Program-made: the position numbers and the translations under genes
In this document: piece by piece, positions 22,901 to 36,329 of the stretch
How the letters are laid out: every line of letters starts with the position of its first letter
Numbering within the stretch: the stretch's first letter is position 1
The notes under the pieces: generated by a model
Seen by the model: the letters and a program-made list of their open reading frames with translations, nothing else
Database searches by the model: none
What the model was told of the DNA's origin: nothing
DNA from: Xylocopa sonorina
Taxonomy: Eukaryota; Arthropoda; Insecta; Hymenoptera; Apidae
DNA length: 64,000 nucleotides
Assembly (NCBI RefSeq): GCF_050948175.1
Contig: NW_027490218.1
Span: 682,001 to 746,000, forward strand
Direction of reading: 5' to 3'

Positions 22901-24499
22901 GCAATAGTCGCATTTACATTCTTTTGAAGTGAATGCGAGGTATACATGACACTTCGCAATGAATATTATATCTTATCATGAAACACGGAAGAGGGATGCG
23001 ATATCGCGTTTTAAGAAGCATTACAACTCTACGGCCTCGATGCGGAGAAATCTGCAAACGCTATTTCCCAGCATGGAAGTGTCGCATATACATTCTTTTA
23101 AAGTGAATTCGAGGTATACATGACACTTCGGATTGAATATTATAACTTATCACGAGCCATAGTAATGAGTTGCGATATCGCGATCTAAGAAGCATTAGAC
23201 CTCTATTGCTACGATACGTAGGCATCTGCAAACGCTATTTCCTAGCAAGGAATGGTCGCATTTACATTCTTTTGAAGTGAATACGAGGTATACATGACAC
23301 TTCGCAATGAATATTTTATCTTATCACGAAACATATAAATGGGATGCGATATCGCGATTTAAGTAGCATTAGAGCACTATTGCTACGATACGTAGACATC
23401 TGCATACGCTATTTCCTAGCCAGCATTAGTCGCATTTACATTCTTTTGAAATGAATACGAGGCATACATGACACTTCGCAATGAATATTATATCTTATCA
23501 TGAAACACGGAAGAGAGATGCGACATCGCGATCTAAGAAGCATTAGAACTATATTGCTACGATACGTAGGCATCTGCAAACGCTATTTCCTAGCAAGGAA
23601 GATTCGCATTTCCATTCTTTTGAAGTGAATACGAGGTATACATGATACTTCGTAGTGAATATTATATCTTATCGTGAAACATAGAAGACAGATGCGATAT
23701 CGCGTTTTAAGAAGCATTAGAACTCTATGGCCTCGATGCGGAGACATCTGCAAACGCTATTTCCTAGCATGGAAGTGCCTCACTTACATTCTTTTGAAGT
23801 GGATAGGAGGTATACATGAGACTTCGCAATGAATATTATATCTTATCACGAAACATATAAATGAGATGCGATATCGCGATTTATGTAGCACCAGAACACT
23901 ATTGCTACGATACGTAGACATCTGCAAACGCTATTTCCTAGCAAGCAATAGTCGCATTTACATTCTTTTGAAGTGAGTACGAGGTATACATGACACTTAG
24001 CAATGAATATTATATCTTATCACGAAACATAGAAATGAGATGCGATATCGCGATTTAAGTAGCATTCGAACTCTATTGCTACCATACGTAGACATCTACA
24101 AACGCTATTTCCTAGCAAGCAATAGTAGCGTTTACATTCTTTTGAAGTGAATACAAGGTGTATATGACACCTCGCAATGAATATTATATCTTATCACGAA
24201 ACCTAGAAATGAAATGCGACATCTCGTTTTAAGAAGCATTAGGATTCTTTTGCTACGATACGTAGATATCTGCAAACGCTATTTCCTAGGATGGAAACGT
24301 CGCATTTACATTCTCTTGAGGTGAATACGAGGTATACATGACACTTCGCAATGAATATTATATCTTATCACGAAACATACAAATGAGATGCGGTATCGCG
24401 ATTTAAGTAGCATTAGAACTCTATTGCTACGATACGTAGACATCTGCAAAGGCTATTGCCTAGGATGGAATTGTCGCATTTACATTCTTTTGAAGTGAA

Positions 24500-26130
24500 T
24501 ACGAGGTATACATGACACTTCGCAATGAATATTATATCTTATTATGCAGCAAAGAAATGAGATGCGATCTTATTTCAAGAAGCATTAGAACTCTATTGAT
24601 TCGATACGTAGGTATCTGCAAACGCCATTTCCTAGCAACGATGTGTCGCAATTACATTCATTTGATGTGAATTCGAGGTATACATAACACTGCACAATGA
24701 ATATTATATCATATCACGAAACATAGAAATGACATGCGAAATCGCGATTTAAAAAGCATTAGAACTCTCTTGCTTAGATACGTAGAGATCTGCAAACGCT
24801 ACGTCCTAGCAAGGAAGATACGCATTTACATTCTTTTGAAGTGAATACGAGGTATACATGACACTTCGCAATGAACATTATATCTTATCATGTAACATAT
24901 AAGTGAGATGCGATATCGCGTCTTAAGAAGCACTAGAACCCTATTGCCTCGATGTGGAGATATCTGCAAACGCTATTTCCTAGCATGGAAGTGTCGCACT
25001 TACATTCTTTTGAAGTGAATACGAGGTGTACATGACACTTCGCGATGAATATTATATCTTATCACGAAACATATAAATGAGATGCGATATCGAGATTTAA
25101 GTAGCATTAGAACTCTATTGCTACGATACGTAGACATCTGAATACGCCATTTCCTAGCAAGGAAGTGTCGCACTTACATTCTTTTGAAGTGTATACGAGG
25201 TGTACATGACACTTCGCGATGAATATTATATCTTATCACGAAACATATAAATGAGGTGCGATATCGAGATTTAAGTAGCATTAGAATTCTATTGCTACGA
25301 TACGTAAACTTCTGAATACGCCATTTCCTAGCAAGGAAGTGTCGCATTTACATTCGTTTGGAGAGATGAGGAGGTATACATGACACTTCGCAATGAATAT
25401 TACATCTTATCATGAAACATAGAAGAGAGATGCGATATCGCGTTTTAAGTAGCATTAGAACTCTATTGTTACGATACGTAGACATCTGAATACGCTATTT
25501 CCTAACAAGGAAGTGTCGCATTTACATTCGTTTGGAGTGAATGCGAGGTATACATGACACTTCGCAATGAATTTTATATCTTATCATGAAGCATTGAAAT
25601 GAGATGCGATATCGCGTTTTGAGAACCATTAGAACCCTATTGCTACGATACGTAGGCATCTGCAAACGACATTTCCAAGCAAGGAATAGTCGCATTTACA
25701 TTCTTCTGAAGCGAATACGAGGTATACATGACACTTCGCAATGAATATTATATCTTATCATGAAGCATAGAAATGAGATGCGATATCGCGTTCTAAGAAG
25801 CATTAGAACTGTATGGCCTCGATGCGGAGACATCTGCAAACGCTATTTCCTAGCATGGAAGTGACGCATTTACATTTTTTTGAAGTGAATACGAGGTATA
25901 CATGACACTTCGCAATGAATATTGTATCTTATCACGAAACATAGATGTGAGATGCGATTTCGCGTTTTGAGAAACATTAGAACTCTATTGCCTCGACGCG
26001 TAGACATCTGCAGACGCTATTTCCTAGCATGGAAGTGTCGCATTTACATTCTTTTGAAGTGAATACGAAGTGTACATGACTCTTCGCAATGAATATTACA
26101 TCTTATCACGAAACACAGAAATGAGATGCG
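24500..26130 (-). repeat. 15-monomer-offset duplication B1, copy 1
   Basis: Matches 27108-28730 at 2608 bp offset (24543 and 27151 both start tatgcagcaaagaaatgaga). Shared rarities include gatcttatttcaag, acactgcacaatg, gctacgtcctagc and gagagatgaggaggtat. The right end differs by an 11-bp deletion in copy 2 (gaatacgaagt is missing near 28669). Confidence 0.85.
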
Positions 26131-27107
26131 ATATCGCGATTTAAGTAGCATTAGAACTCTATTGTTACGATACGTACACATCTGAACACGCAATTTCCTA
26201 GCAAGGAAGTGTCGCAATTACATTCGTTTGGAGTGAATACGAGTTATGCATGACACTTCGCAATGAACATTATATCTTATCATGTAACATAAAAGTGAGA
26301 TGCGATATCGCGCCTTAAGAAGCATTAGAATCCTATTGCCTCGATGCGGAGATATATGCAAACGCTATTTCCTAGCATGGAAGTGTCGCATTTAGATTCT
26401 TTTGAAGTGAATTCGAGTTATACATGACACTTCGCAATGAATATTATATCTTATCATGGAACATAGAAATGAGATGCGATATCGCGATTTAAGAAGCATT
26501 AGAACACTATTGCTTCAATACGGAGACATCTGCAGTCGCTATTTCCTAGTAAGGAAGTGTCGCATTTACATTTATTTGAAGTGAATACGAGGTATACATG
26601 ACACTTCGCAATGAATATTATTTCTTGTCATTAAACATAGGAATGGGATGCGATATCCCGTTTTAAGAAGCATTAGAAATCTATTGCTACGATGCGTAGA
26701 TATCTGGAGACGCTATTTCCTAGCAAGGAAGTGTCGCATTTACATTCTTTTGAAGTGAATACGAGGCATACATGACACTTCGCAATGAATATTATATCTT
26801 ATCATGAAATATAGAAATGAGATGCTATAGCGCGTTTTAAGAAGTCTCAGAACGCTGTTGCTACGATACGAAAACGTCTGCAAACGCTATTTCCTAGAAA
26901 GGAAGTGTCGCATTTACATTCTTTTGAAGTGAATACGAGGTATACGCGACATTTCGCAATGACTATTATAACTTATCACGAAACATAGAAACGAGATGCG
27001 ATATCGCGAATTAAGAAGCATTAGAACTCCATTGGTACGATACGTAGACATCTGCAAACGCTATTTTCTAGCAAGGTTATGTCGCATTTACATTATTTTG
27101 AACTGAA

Positions 27108-28730
27108 AACGAGGTATACATGACACTTCGCAATGAATATTATATCTTATTATGCAGCAAAGAAATGAGATGCGATCTTATTTCAAGAAGCATTAGAACT
27201 CTATTGATTCGATACGTAGGTATCTGCAAACGCCATTTCCTAGCAACGATGTGTCGCAATTACATTCATTTGATGTGAATTCGAGGTATACATAACACTG
27301 CACAATGAATATTATATCATATCACGAAACATAGAAATGACATGCGAAATCGCGATTTAAAAAGCATTAGAACTCTCTTGCTTAGATACGTAGACATCTG
27401 CAAACGCTACGTCCTAGCAAGGAAGATACGCATTTACATTCTTTTGAAGTGAATACGAGGTATACATGACACTTCGCAATGAACATTATATCTTATCATG
27501 TAACATATAAGTGAGATGCGATATCGCGTCTTAAGAAGCACTAGAACCCTATTGCCTCGATGTGGAGATATCTGCAAACGCTATTTCCTAGCATGGAAGT
27601 GTCGCACTTACATTCTTTTGAAGTGAATACGAGGTGTACATGACACTTCGCGATGAATATTATATCTTATCACGAAACATATAAATGAGATGCGATATCG
27701 CGTTCTAAGAAGCATTAGAACTCTATTGCTACGATACGTAGACATCTGAATACGCCATTTCCTAGCAAGGAAGTGTCGCACTTACATTCTTTTGAAGTGA
27801 ATACGAGGTGTACATGACACTTCGCGATGAATATTATATCTTATCACGAAACATATAAATGAGGTGCGATATCGAGATTTAAGTAGCATTAGAATTCTAT
27901 TGCTACGATACGTAGACTTCTGAATACGCCATTTCCTAGCAAGGAAGTGTCGCATTTACATTCGTTTGGAGAGATGAGGAGGTATACATGACACTTCGCA
28001 ATGAATATTACATCTTATCATGAAACATAGAAGAGAGATGCGATATCGCGTTTTAAGTAGCATTAGAACTCTATTGCTACGATACGTAGACATCTGAATA
28101 CGCTATTTCCTAGCAAGGAAGTGTCGCATTTTCATTCGTTTGGAGTGAATGCGAGGTATACATGACACTTCGCAATGAATTTTATATCTTATCATGAAGC
28201 ATAGAAATGAGATGCGATATCGCGTTTTGAGAACCATTAGAACCCTATTGCTACGATACGTAGGCATCTGCAAACGACATTTCCAAGCAAGGAATAGTCG
28301 CATTTACATTCTTCTGAAGCGAATACGAGGTATACATGACACTTCGCAATGAATATTATATCTTATCATGAAGCATAGAAATGAGATGCGATATCGCGTT
28401 CTAAGAAGCATTAGAACTGTATGGCCTCGATGCGGAGACATCTGCAAACGCTATTTCCTAGCATGGAAGTGACGCATTTACATTTTTTTGAAGTGAATAC
28501 GAGGTATACATGACACTTCGCAATGAATATTGTATCTTATCACGAAACATAGATGTGAGATGCGATTTCGCGTTTTGAGAAACATTAGAACTCTATTGCC
28601 TCGACGCGTAGACATCTGCAGACGCTATTTCCTAGCATGGAAGTGTCGCATTTACATTCTTTTGAAGTGTACATGACTCTTCGCAATGAATATTACATCT
28701 TATCACGAAACACAGAAATGAGATGCGATA
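27108..28730 (-). repeat. 15-monomer-offset duplication B1, copy 2
   Basis: Partner of 24500-26130. It differs at scattered bases and in one monomer near 27695 (atcgcgttctaagaagc against atcgagatttaagtagc), which looks like local replacement by another monomer type. After about 28740 the copies diverge (ttaagaagcattagaagtc against ttaagtagcattagaactc). Confidence 0.85.
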
Positions 28731-30212
28731 TCGCGATTTAAGAAGCATTAGAAGTCTATGGCCTCGATGCGGAGACATCTGCAAACGCTATTTCCTAGTA
28801 TGGAAGCGTCGCACTTACATTCTTTTGAAGTGAGTACGAGGTACACATGACATTTCGCAATGAATATTATATCTTATCACGAAACATATAAGTGGCATGC
28901 GATATCGCGATTTAAGTAGGTTTAGAACACTATTGCTACGATACGTAGACATCTGCAAACGCTATTTCCTAGCAAGCAATAGTCGCATTTACTTTCTTTT
29001 GTAGTGAATACGAGGTATACATGACCATTCGCAATGAATATTCTTTCTTATTACGAAACATAGAAATGAGATGCGATATCGCTATTTAAGTAGCATTAGA
29101 ACTCTATTACTACGATACGTAGGCATCTGCAAACGCTATTTCCTAGGAAGGAAGATTCGCATTTACATTCTTTTGAAGTGAATACGAGGTATACATGACA
29201 CTTCGCAATGAATATTATATCTTATCATGAAACATTGAAATGAGATGCAATATCGCGTTTTAAGAAGCGTCAGAACTCTATTGCCCCGATTCGTAGACAT
29301 ATGCAAATGCTATTTCCTATAGAAAGGGAGTGTCGCATTTACATTAATATGAAGTGTATGCGGGATTTAAGTGACACTTCGCAATGCATATCATATCTTA
29401 TCATGAAACATAGAAATGAGATGCGATATCGGGATTTAAAAAGCATTAGAGCCCTTTGGCTACGATACGTAGACATATGCAAACGCTATATAATAGCAAG
29501 GAAGTGCCGCATTTACATTCTTTTGAAGTGAATAAGGGGTATACATAACACTCCACAATCAATATTATACCTTATCACGAAACATAGAAATGAGATGCGA
29601 TATCGCGATTTAAGGGGCATTAGAACTCTATTGCTTGGATACGCAGACATCTGCAAACGCTATTTCCTAGCAAGGAAGAGTCGCATTTACATTCTTTTTA
29701 AGAGATAACGAGGTATACATGACACTTCGCAATGAATATAATATCTTATCATGAAACATAGAAGTGAGGTCCGATATTGCGGTTTAAGAAGCATTAGAAC
29801 TCTATTGCTACGATACGTGGACATATGCAAGCGCTATTTCCTAGCAAGGAAGTGTCGCATTTACATTCTTTTCAAGTGAATACGAGGTATACATATCACT
29901 CCACAATGAATATTATACCTTATCACGAAATATAGAAATGAGATGCGATATCGCGAATTAAGAAACATTAGAACTCTATTGCTTCGATACGTAGACATCT
30001 GCAAATGCTATTGCCTATAGAAAGGGAGTGTCGCATTTACATTAATATGAAGTGTATGCGAGATATAAGTGACACTTCGCAATGGATATTATATCTTTTC
30101 ATGAAACATAGACATGAGATGCGATATCGCGTTATAAGATGCATTAGAACTCTATTGCTACGATACGTAGATATCTGGAGACGCTATTTCCTAGAAAGGA
30201 AGTGTCGCATTT

Positions 30213-31163
30213 TGTGACGTCAGGCGTACCGCCTGCCACCCATCAACCTCCTCACACCCCCCAGCATCAACCCCTGGACGCATGCAACCAGCCAAACTCG
30301 CCTGCAGAACCAGCAACTGGAAGTGTTCGCGCGCGCATACCTGCACGCGCTCACTCACACCGAGTTCCGCTGCCTCACTCGCACCGCCGAGTATACCTGT
30401 CTCGCTCGTACGGGGCACCATTGTCTCACTCGCACCACCGAGTATACCTGTCTCGCCCGCACCAAGGACGGGCAGCCCTATCTCCCTCGCACCGAGGATT
30501 CCGTCCTGCAGGAAGACGTAGCCGCAGCCCATCACCTGAATGGGGTCTTTTCCAATTTCGGGAACAGGATCTGCTAGAACCTATATATTACTTCTAAGCT
30601 AGGACATACATACCATATCATGACGCATATATAAGAATTCCTAGATCTAAGTTAGACTAAGTAAGATGCGTCCGGCCAGCGGCATGCGCCGCTAGCCCCA
30701 CCACGAGCCGCGGGTCCCCACTCGCTAGGCCGCGCGCTCTCCGCCTCGAGACGCGAGTCCCCCACTCGCGGGACCGCGATCTCCCCACCACGAGCGTCCG
30801 CGACCGTAGCGCCCCGCGAACCGAGGAGGTCAGAGACGCGTCTCCAGAGCACACACTCTGACTCGAGATCTCCTACCGAGGAGTCGAAACCTCTAGTTCT
30901 AGATCGTTAGCCACCTCAATGTGAGGTTCAGGCATCGTATTTCTATTTCCATTTTAACTTAGTCTTAGAATTAGAATAATTCCAGTTCTTGTATACTTTA
31001 AACCTACAATATATTTTATTTTTACTATTACTATATTCAAGTACAAGTTCTTTTAGCAAGTCTACTATTTCCACTTCCATTAATTTTATCAAGTGTTTAT
31101 AATACTAGTTCTACTTTTAACATTACATTTAACTACGAATTCTTCCACGGGTTCTTCCATACA
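30213..31163 (+). mobile_element. Putative 5' LTR of a retrotransposon (island 2)
   Basis: The reversed satellite stops at gtgtcgcattt and is followed by tgtgacgtcaggcg. The candidate LTR runs from tgt to aca at 31161-31163, giving short inverted ends, and is followed two bases later by tgggg, where a primer-binding site would lie. The first 650 bp are GC- and CpG-rich, unlike everything around. A TATA-like tatataag is at 30628-30635. ORFs in both strands of this GC-rich part overlap each other in several frames and are not genes. LTR limits are inferred from ends and spacing only; the matching 3' LTR is not in the window. Confidence 0.55.
30374..30466 (+). repeat. 51-bp tandem repeat inside the LTR
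   Basis: ctcactcgcaccgccgagta at 30374 recurs as ctcactcgcaccaccgagta at 30425, each followed by tacctgtctcgc. The second copy is incomplete at its right end. Short repeats of this kind are common in LTR U3 regions. Confidence 0.8.
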
Positions 31164-31165
31164 AC

Positions 31166-31183
31166 TGGGGTTGATCTTCATCA
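31166..31183 (+). promoter_or_regulatory. Candidate primer-binding site
   Basis: tggggttgatcttcatca begins two bases after the candidate LTR end. A TGG start in this position is the usual form, complementary to the CCA end of a tRNA. I cannot assign the primer tRNA from memory. Confidence 0.4.
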
Positions 31184-31272
31184 AATTGAAGAAGTATAGA
31201 AATCGGCTTTGTGACGTTGAGACCGCCGCTTATCCTTCAGATCTTAGTCGAAAGTACAGAAAAACCTGGTGA

Positions 31273-31560
31273 ATGAATCGTGCTTACGGTTTGAGAAGAA
31301 CGCGACGTGCGAGTAGGAAGAATTTCATACGATCACTTGTGCGTGAATATTTGGAGGGCGTTCCTAGAGTTCTCGTATACCAGCGACCTGCCTTCGCACC
31401 AGCTCAGAAGCCGACTGATCGAGATTTCCGTAGCAGCCAAAAGAACGAAATCCGCTACGATCCCAGCGAAAGATCCTCCACGCCGTTTCTACGTACAAAT
31501 CGAGAGAGAAGTCATCGAAAGGTAGGATCATTCCCTTATTATCGCGAGTATTTTCGCTAG
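31273..31560 (+). pseudogene. Retroelement 5' coding remnant (gag-like position)
   Basis: A 95-codon ORF starting MNRAYGLRRTRRASRKNF, very rich in arginine and serine, about 110 bp after the candidate LTR. A second frame from 31307 (72 codons) overlaps it, so the true frame is uncertain and a frameshift may exist. Position after LTR and primer site suggests the start of gag. No zinc knuckle or other gag motif is present, and the element is cut at about 31681, where satellite resumes. The function is inferred from position only. Confidence 0.35.
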
Positions 31561-31681
31561 TGTCGCGTCAGCCGAAATCGTCGGACACGGTCTTAACGCG
31601 TTCCCGTGGACCGAATTACCGAAAAATAGGCAAGTGTCGTAAAGCCTCCGGAGCAACGGAAAATAGTTTTACCGGACGTGC
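31561..31681 (+). mobile_element. Interior retroelement sequence up to the satellite junction
   Basis: Non-satellite sequence of mixed composition continuing from the gag-like ORF; an in-frame stop (tag) is at its start. It ends at ccggacgtgc, and the forward satellite begins with tacctcgtatttacctc at 31682. No target-site duplication can be tested because satellite polarity differs on the two sides. Confidence 0.5.
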
Positions 31682-34127
31682 TACCTCGTATTTACCTCAA
31701 AAGTATGTAAAAGCGACACTTCCTTGCTAGGAAATAAGGTTTGCAGATATCTACGTATCGAAGACATAGAGCTCTAATGCTTCTTGAAACGCCATATCGC
31801 ATCTCATTTCTATGTTTCATCATAAGATATAATATTCATTGCGAAGTGTCATGTATACATCGTATTCACTTCAAAATAATTTAAATGCGGCACTTCCATG
31901 CTAGGAAATAGCGTTTGCAGATGTCTACGTATAGTAGAAATTGAGTTCTAATGCTTCTCAAAACGCGATATCGCAACTCATTCCTATGTTTCATGATAAG
32001 ATATAATATTCATTGTGGAGTGTTATGTATAGCTCGTAGTCACTTCAAAAGGAATGTAAATGCGACACTTCCTTGCTAGGAAATATTGTTTGCAGATGTC
32101 TACGTATCGTAGCAATGGAGTTCTAATGCTTCTCAAAACGCAATATCGCATCTCATTCCTATGTTTCATTATAAGATATAATACTCATTGCGAAGTGTCA
32201 TGTATACCTCGTACTCACTTCAAAAGAATGTAAATGCGACACATCATTGCTAGGAAAAAGCGATTGCAGATGTCTACGTATCGAAACAATAGGGTTCTAA
32301 TGCTTCTTAAAACGAGATGTCGCTTCTGACATTTACGTTTCATGATAAGATATAATATTCATTGTTAATTGTCATGTATACCTCCTGTTCACTTCAAAAG
32401 AATGTAAATGCGACACTTCCTTGCTAGGAAATAGCGTTTGCAGATGCCTACGTATCGTAGCAATAGAGTTCCAATGGTTCTCAAACTGCGATATCGCAGC
32501 TCATTTTAATGCTTCATGGTAAGATATAATATTCCTAGCGAAGTGTCATGTATACTTCGTATTCACATCAAAAGAAGGTAAATGCGACTCTTCGTTGCTA
32601 GGACATAGCTTTTCCAGATGTCTGCGTATCGAGGCAATAGAGTTCTAATGCTGCCTAAAGCGCGATATCGCATCTCATTTCTATGTTTCATGATAAGGTA
32701 TAATATCCATTGCGTAGTGTCATGTATACCTCGTACTCGTTTCAAGAGAATGTAAATGCGACACTTACTTGCTATGAAATAGCGTTTGCAGAGATCTCCA
32801 CGTATCGAAGCAATAGGGTTCTAATAATTCTTAAAACGCGATATCGCATCCCACTTCTATGTTTCATGATAAGATATATTGTTCATTGCGAAGTGTCATG
32901 TATACCTCGTATTCTCTTGAAAAGAATGTAAATGCGACTATTCTTTGCTAGGAAATAGCGTTTGCAGGTCTCTACGTATCAAAGCAATTGACTTCTAATG
33001 CTTCCTAAAACGCGATATCGCATCTGACTATTATGTTTCATGATAGGATATAATATTCGTTGCGAAATGTTACGTTTAGCTGGTCTACACTACAAAAGAA
33101 TGTAAATGCGACACTTCCTTGCTAGGAAACAGCGTTTCCAGATGTCTACATATCGAAGCAATAGAGTTCTAATGTTTCTTAAAACGCGATATCGCATCTC
33201 ACTTCTATGTATCATGATAGAATATAATTTTCATTGCGAAGTGTTATGCATACCTCGTCTACACAACTATCGAATGTAAATGTCAGACGTCCTTGCTAGG
33301 AAATAGCGTTTCCAGATGTCTAGGTATCGAAGAAATAGAGTTGCAATACTTCTAAAAATGCGATATCGCATCTCAACTCTGTTTCATGATAAGATATAAT
33401 ATCCACTGCGAAGTGTTATGTGTACCTCGTCTACACTTCAAAAGAATGTAAATGTCACACATCCATGCTAGGAAATGCGTTTCCAGATATCTACGTATTG
33501 AAGCACTAGCATCTCATTTCTGTGTTTCATGATAAGTTATAATATTCATTGCGAAGTATTATGTATACCTTGTCTACACTTCAAAAGAATGCAAATACCA
33601 CACTTCTTGGCTAGGAAATTGCGTTTCTAGATGTCAACGCATCGAAGCAATAGATTTCTAACTCTTTATAAAACGCGATATCGCATATTAGTTCTAAGTC
33701 ACATGGTAAGATTTAATTTCAATGCAACGCTTTATGTATATCTCCTCTACACTTCAAATGAATGTAAATGCATCACTTCCTTGCTACGGAATTTCGTTTC
33801 TATATCTGAAGGTTTAGAAGCAATAGAGTTCTAATGCTTCGTAAAACGCGGCTGCGCATCTTACTTCTATATTTCATGATAAGATGTAATATTCATAGCA
33901 TCGCGTTATGTTTATCTGCTTCTGCACATGAATTGAGTGTGAACCCTACACTTTCTTGCCCGGGGATAGCGTTTCTAGATGTCCAAGAGCCGAAGCATTT
34001 AATTTGTCATGCTTCATGCACCTCAATATCGCATTTCATATAAACAGTTCAAAGTAAGTTGGAAGGTTGTAAAGCTCTATGCACCGCATTATGCTTACCT
34101 GCTTTTGTGGTTTATAATGCTCTGGGA
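31682..34127 (+). repeat. Satellite block C: 174-bp monomers, forward
   Basis: About 14 forward monomers between island 2 and island 3. The left end is of core type (ggaaataaggtttgcag, ggaaatagcgtttgcag). The right 1.1 kb is increasingly decayed. No higher-order duplication was noticed in this short block. Confidence 0.95.
33050..34127 (+). repeat. Decayed edge of block C with edge-subfamily monomers
   Basis: ctggtctacac (33079), ctcgtctacac (33251 and 33426), cttgtctacac (33570) and ggaaatgcgtttccag (near 33470) match the edge variants of block A. The last two monomers, after about 33760, are barely recognisable (gcccggggatagcgtttcta, tttcatgataagatgtaata), and the final trace is cgcattatgcttacctgc near 34085. 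Confidence 0.85.
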
Positions 34128-34719
34128 TGTGAGAAGGTCCTCAACCATCCTTAACCCCCTAAAGAGAAGTCAAAAGTCCAGCGGCCCTGCAGGTGGGCCA
34201 CGGGAGCGCGGCGCGCGAGGGGCTACGCAATTTAAATGATCAGGAGGATCCCCTCAGGGACACCCAAGGGGGCGAGAAGAGGAAATCGCCGAAGTCCACT
34301 GATCGATGGACCCGATCAAAACGGAAGCCTACAGCCCACTCCACCAAGGAGCCCCGAGGAGGATGCAGGAGATCCGAGGACCACCAGCGAATTCAAGGAA
34401 CCTGAAGAAGAGAACGTGAGAGCTTATTCGCTAAAGCGTCCCATTTCTTGTGTCGCATATTGTATATTGTATCTTATATCGTGAAGCGAGTTATGATACC
34501 CGGTAATTTGCGGCGTGTTGCGTAGTTTCCCGTAGCCCTTGTTAGTTAAACCCACGTCGAGACCATAAATAAACATGCCGTGACTTCAGTATCTCGCGAC
34601 CTGAGTGTGTGTACTTGGCTAGGCGTATTCGAGAGGAGGAGCATTTCGAAGTTTCAAGGGTTGTTCCGGCCCAGGGTTCCCGGGATCGTGTAGTCTATCC
34701 CTTTGCTACTTTCTGAGCA
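34128..34719 (+). mobile_element. LTR L1, about 592 bp
   Basis: Begins tgtgagaaggtcctc at the satellite edge and ends ttctgagca two bases before a primer-site-like tggcgcccaaga. The first 280 bp are about 70 percent alike, by eye, to the sequence at 38769 on the same strand. AATAAA at 34568-34573 would fit a polyadenylation signal. The last 74 bp are also present at the start of island X1. Short overlapping ORFs in 34193-34484 are frame shadows in GC-rich sequence. No target-site duplication was found beside tctggga. Confidence 0.6.
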
Positions 34720-34721
34720 GC

Positions 34722-34733
34722 TGGCGCCCAAGA
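34722..34733 (+). promoter_or_regulatory. Primer-binding-site-like motif, tRNA-Lys type
   Basis: tggcgcccaaga: the first ten bases (tggcgcccaa) equal the start of known tRNA-Lys primer-binding sites of gypsy-like elements and some retroviruses. It lies two bases after the LTR end, as expected. The match stops after ten bases, shorter than the usual 12-18. Confidence 0.55.
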
Positions 34734-35838
34734 AAAGTTGTACGTGAGCGGATACCTTGGAACGATAGATCGCTTTAGATTAAAGTACGTTTTACACCTT
34801 AAAGCATTTAGATAATTAACCCCTTCGAGCTTCCCTGACTTACTATATATAGGCTTCCGTCACAACTAATAGGAACCATCACTTTACATAGATATATAGA
34901 ACACACATAGTTTTAAACGTAGAACTGAGAATTTGAGAACTTACTTTGGAACGTTAGTAGTGAGAAATTCCATCGGATTTCATAGAAATTCAGAACTTAC
35001 TTGCTATGAAACATAGGCAGATAAGGGCCATCGCGTTGCTTAGAACTTTAGAACTTGCTTACTTCAACAAAGATTTCTATTGGCTTCGTCCGTTCTTTTA
35101 GAAGAGTTTTTGATAAACCACATACTTTTCACGCTTCTGATATCTTTGAAAGTTCGCGAGATGTAATCGTTTAAGTTTTAAAATGATTACTTAGTGTGGA
35201 TTATTATTTAGTAACTCGCTCATAAACGAGTCTGCATAGGATTTAATCCATAAGTTTTTAAGCCTGGAATTTATGCAGTTATTTGTTATTCACTTATTGC
35301 TCAAACGACAAAGATTCTGACCACTTCAAAATGGTTGACTTTCATCAATTTTCTTAAAAATTGAAATACTGCCCAACTGCTCGCATTAAAGACTGTAATT
35401 AAAGCTTTCGAAACATTTTACCTCTTATAGATGAATTCTGGAATTGAAATTGAATGTTTGACTTTTCTAGCTCCTGTTTAGACATCTTTCTATTGGAATG
35501 TTCAAGTATTATTCATATTCGTAATTATTAAAAATGTTTTACTTGATTCTTTAATTTAATATTTAGAATTTTCTGAAAAATATTTTTTATCGTAATGAAC
35601 TATATAATTGCAATTATAATTCTTTATATATTAGAAATAATAATAACAGAAAGGTATGTATCCATTCTTGTAGTTTTGTAAAGAGTATTTAATCTTACTA
35701 TCTAAAATGAAACATTGAGATCTGTTTACAATCTAATGGAATTTAATTACCTTTTGATTCAAATTCACAATGATAATCTTCCATAGTTCAACAATTTTGT
35801 GAGCTGTCCTCAGGAATCCGCAGCTCAGTACTTATAAA

Positions 35839-35931
35839 ATGAACGACACAAAGAACAGCCTAACCAAACGTATTCGAACTGATTTTTCAATACTAATCTT
35901 ATCATGTTTAACTTATGCTGCCAACTATTGA
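35839..35931 (+). CDS. 30-codon ORF, X2 copy, unknown
   Basis: Same 30-residue product as in X1; the two differences are silent. It lies immediately after tataaaa (35833-35839) and the tgagctg/cagctca inverted repeat. It may be a leader ORF of the X transcript or may not be translated. Confidence 0.25.
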   Translation: MNDTKNSLTKRIRTDFSILILSCLTYAANY

Positions 35932-36329
35932 AATGCCCTTCGAAAAGTGTTTATTCACAGTGAAGTAAACGGTAAGTATTACGCCTTCCACCACTGTTTA
36001 CAATACGTATGTTTCATTTACTATCAAAACCGTGAGTATCATCGCCTTTCTTTACTTTTTGTAACCTTCAATGCCTTCATGTTACAGATCGTTAAACTTG
36101 CTTTAAAATGCTCTATCGTATTGCGGAAGAATGGACATACCAATTCATTTTAAAAAAATGAAGGTAACCTTCATATGTCCAACATAACTCCACTTACAAA
36201 AAAACTATTTTCATCAACGGATGGCCCCTTTGTACAATGCAATTTTATATTAGCAAAAACTTCTATGAAACTTATAGTTTCGTGGATATCTGAGGTGCTA
36301 ATTATTACTGCCCCATCCTGCATATTGTT

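Larger units (their letters stand above)
17711..30212 (-). repeat. Satellite block B: 174-bp monomers, reversed
   Basis: About 72 monomers reading as the reverse complement of block A: gaaacatagaaatgagatgc, then atatcgcg, then cattagaactctattgcttc, cgatacgtagacatctgc, aaacgctatttcctagcaag, gaagtgtcgcatttacattc, and ttttgaagtgaatacgaggt. The first 1.3 kb, next to X1, is diverged. The middle and right parts contain internal duplications, the clearest being a 15-monomer-offset pair at 24.5-28.7 kb. Its ORFs (for example 17713-18051) are runs through monomers of 58 codons, not genes. Confidence 0.97.

Noticed and set aside
30191..30854. Overlapping ORFs of 65-131 codons on both strands of island 2
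   Set aside because: GC-rich LTR sequence lacks stops in many frames; none has a motif, and they conflict with one another.
34440..34490. Satellite monomer inside L1 (tgtgtcgcatattgtatatt)
   Set aside because: Only a short resemblance to gtgtcgcatttacattc; neighbouring landmarks of the monomer are absent.
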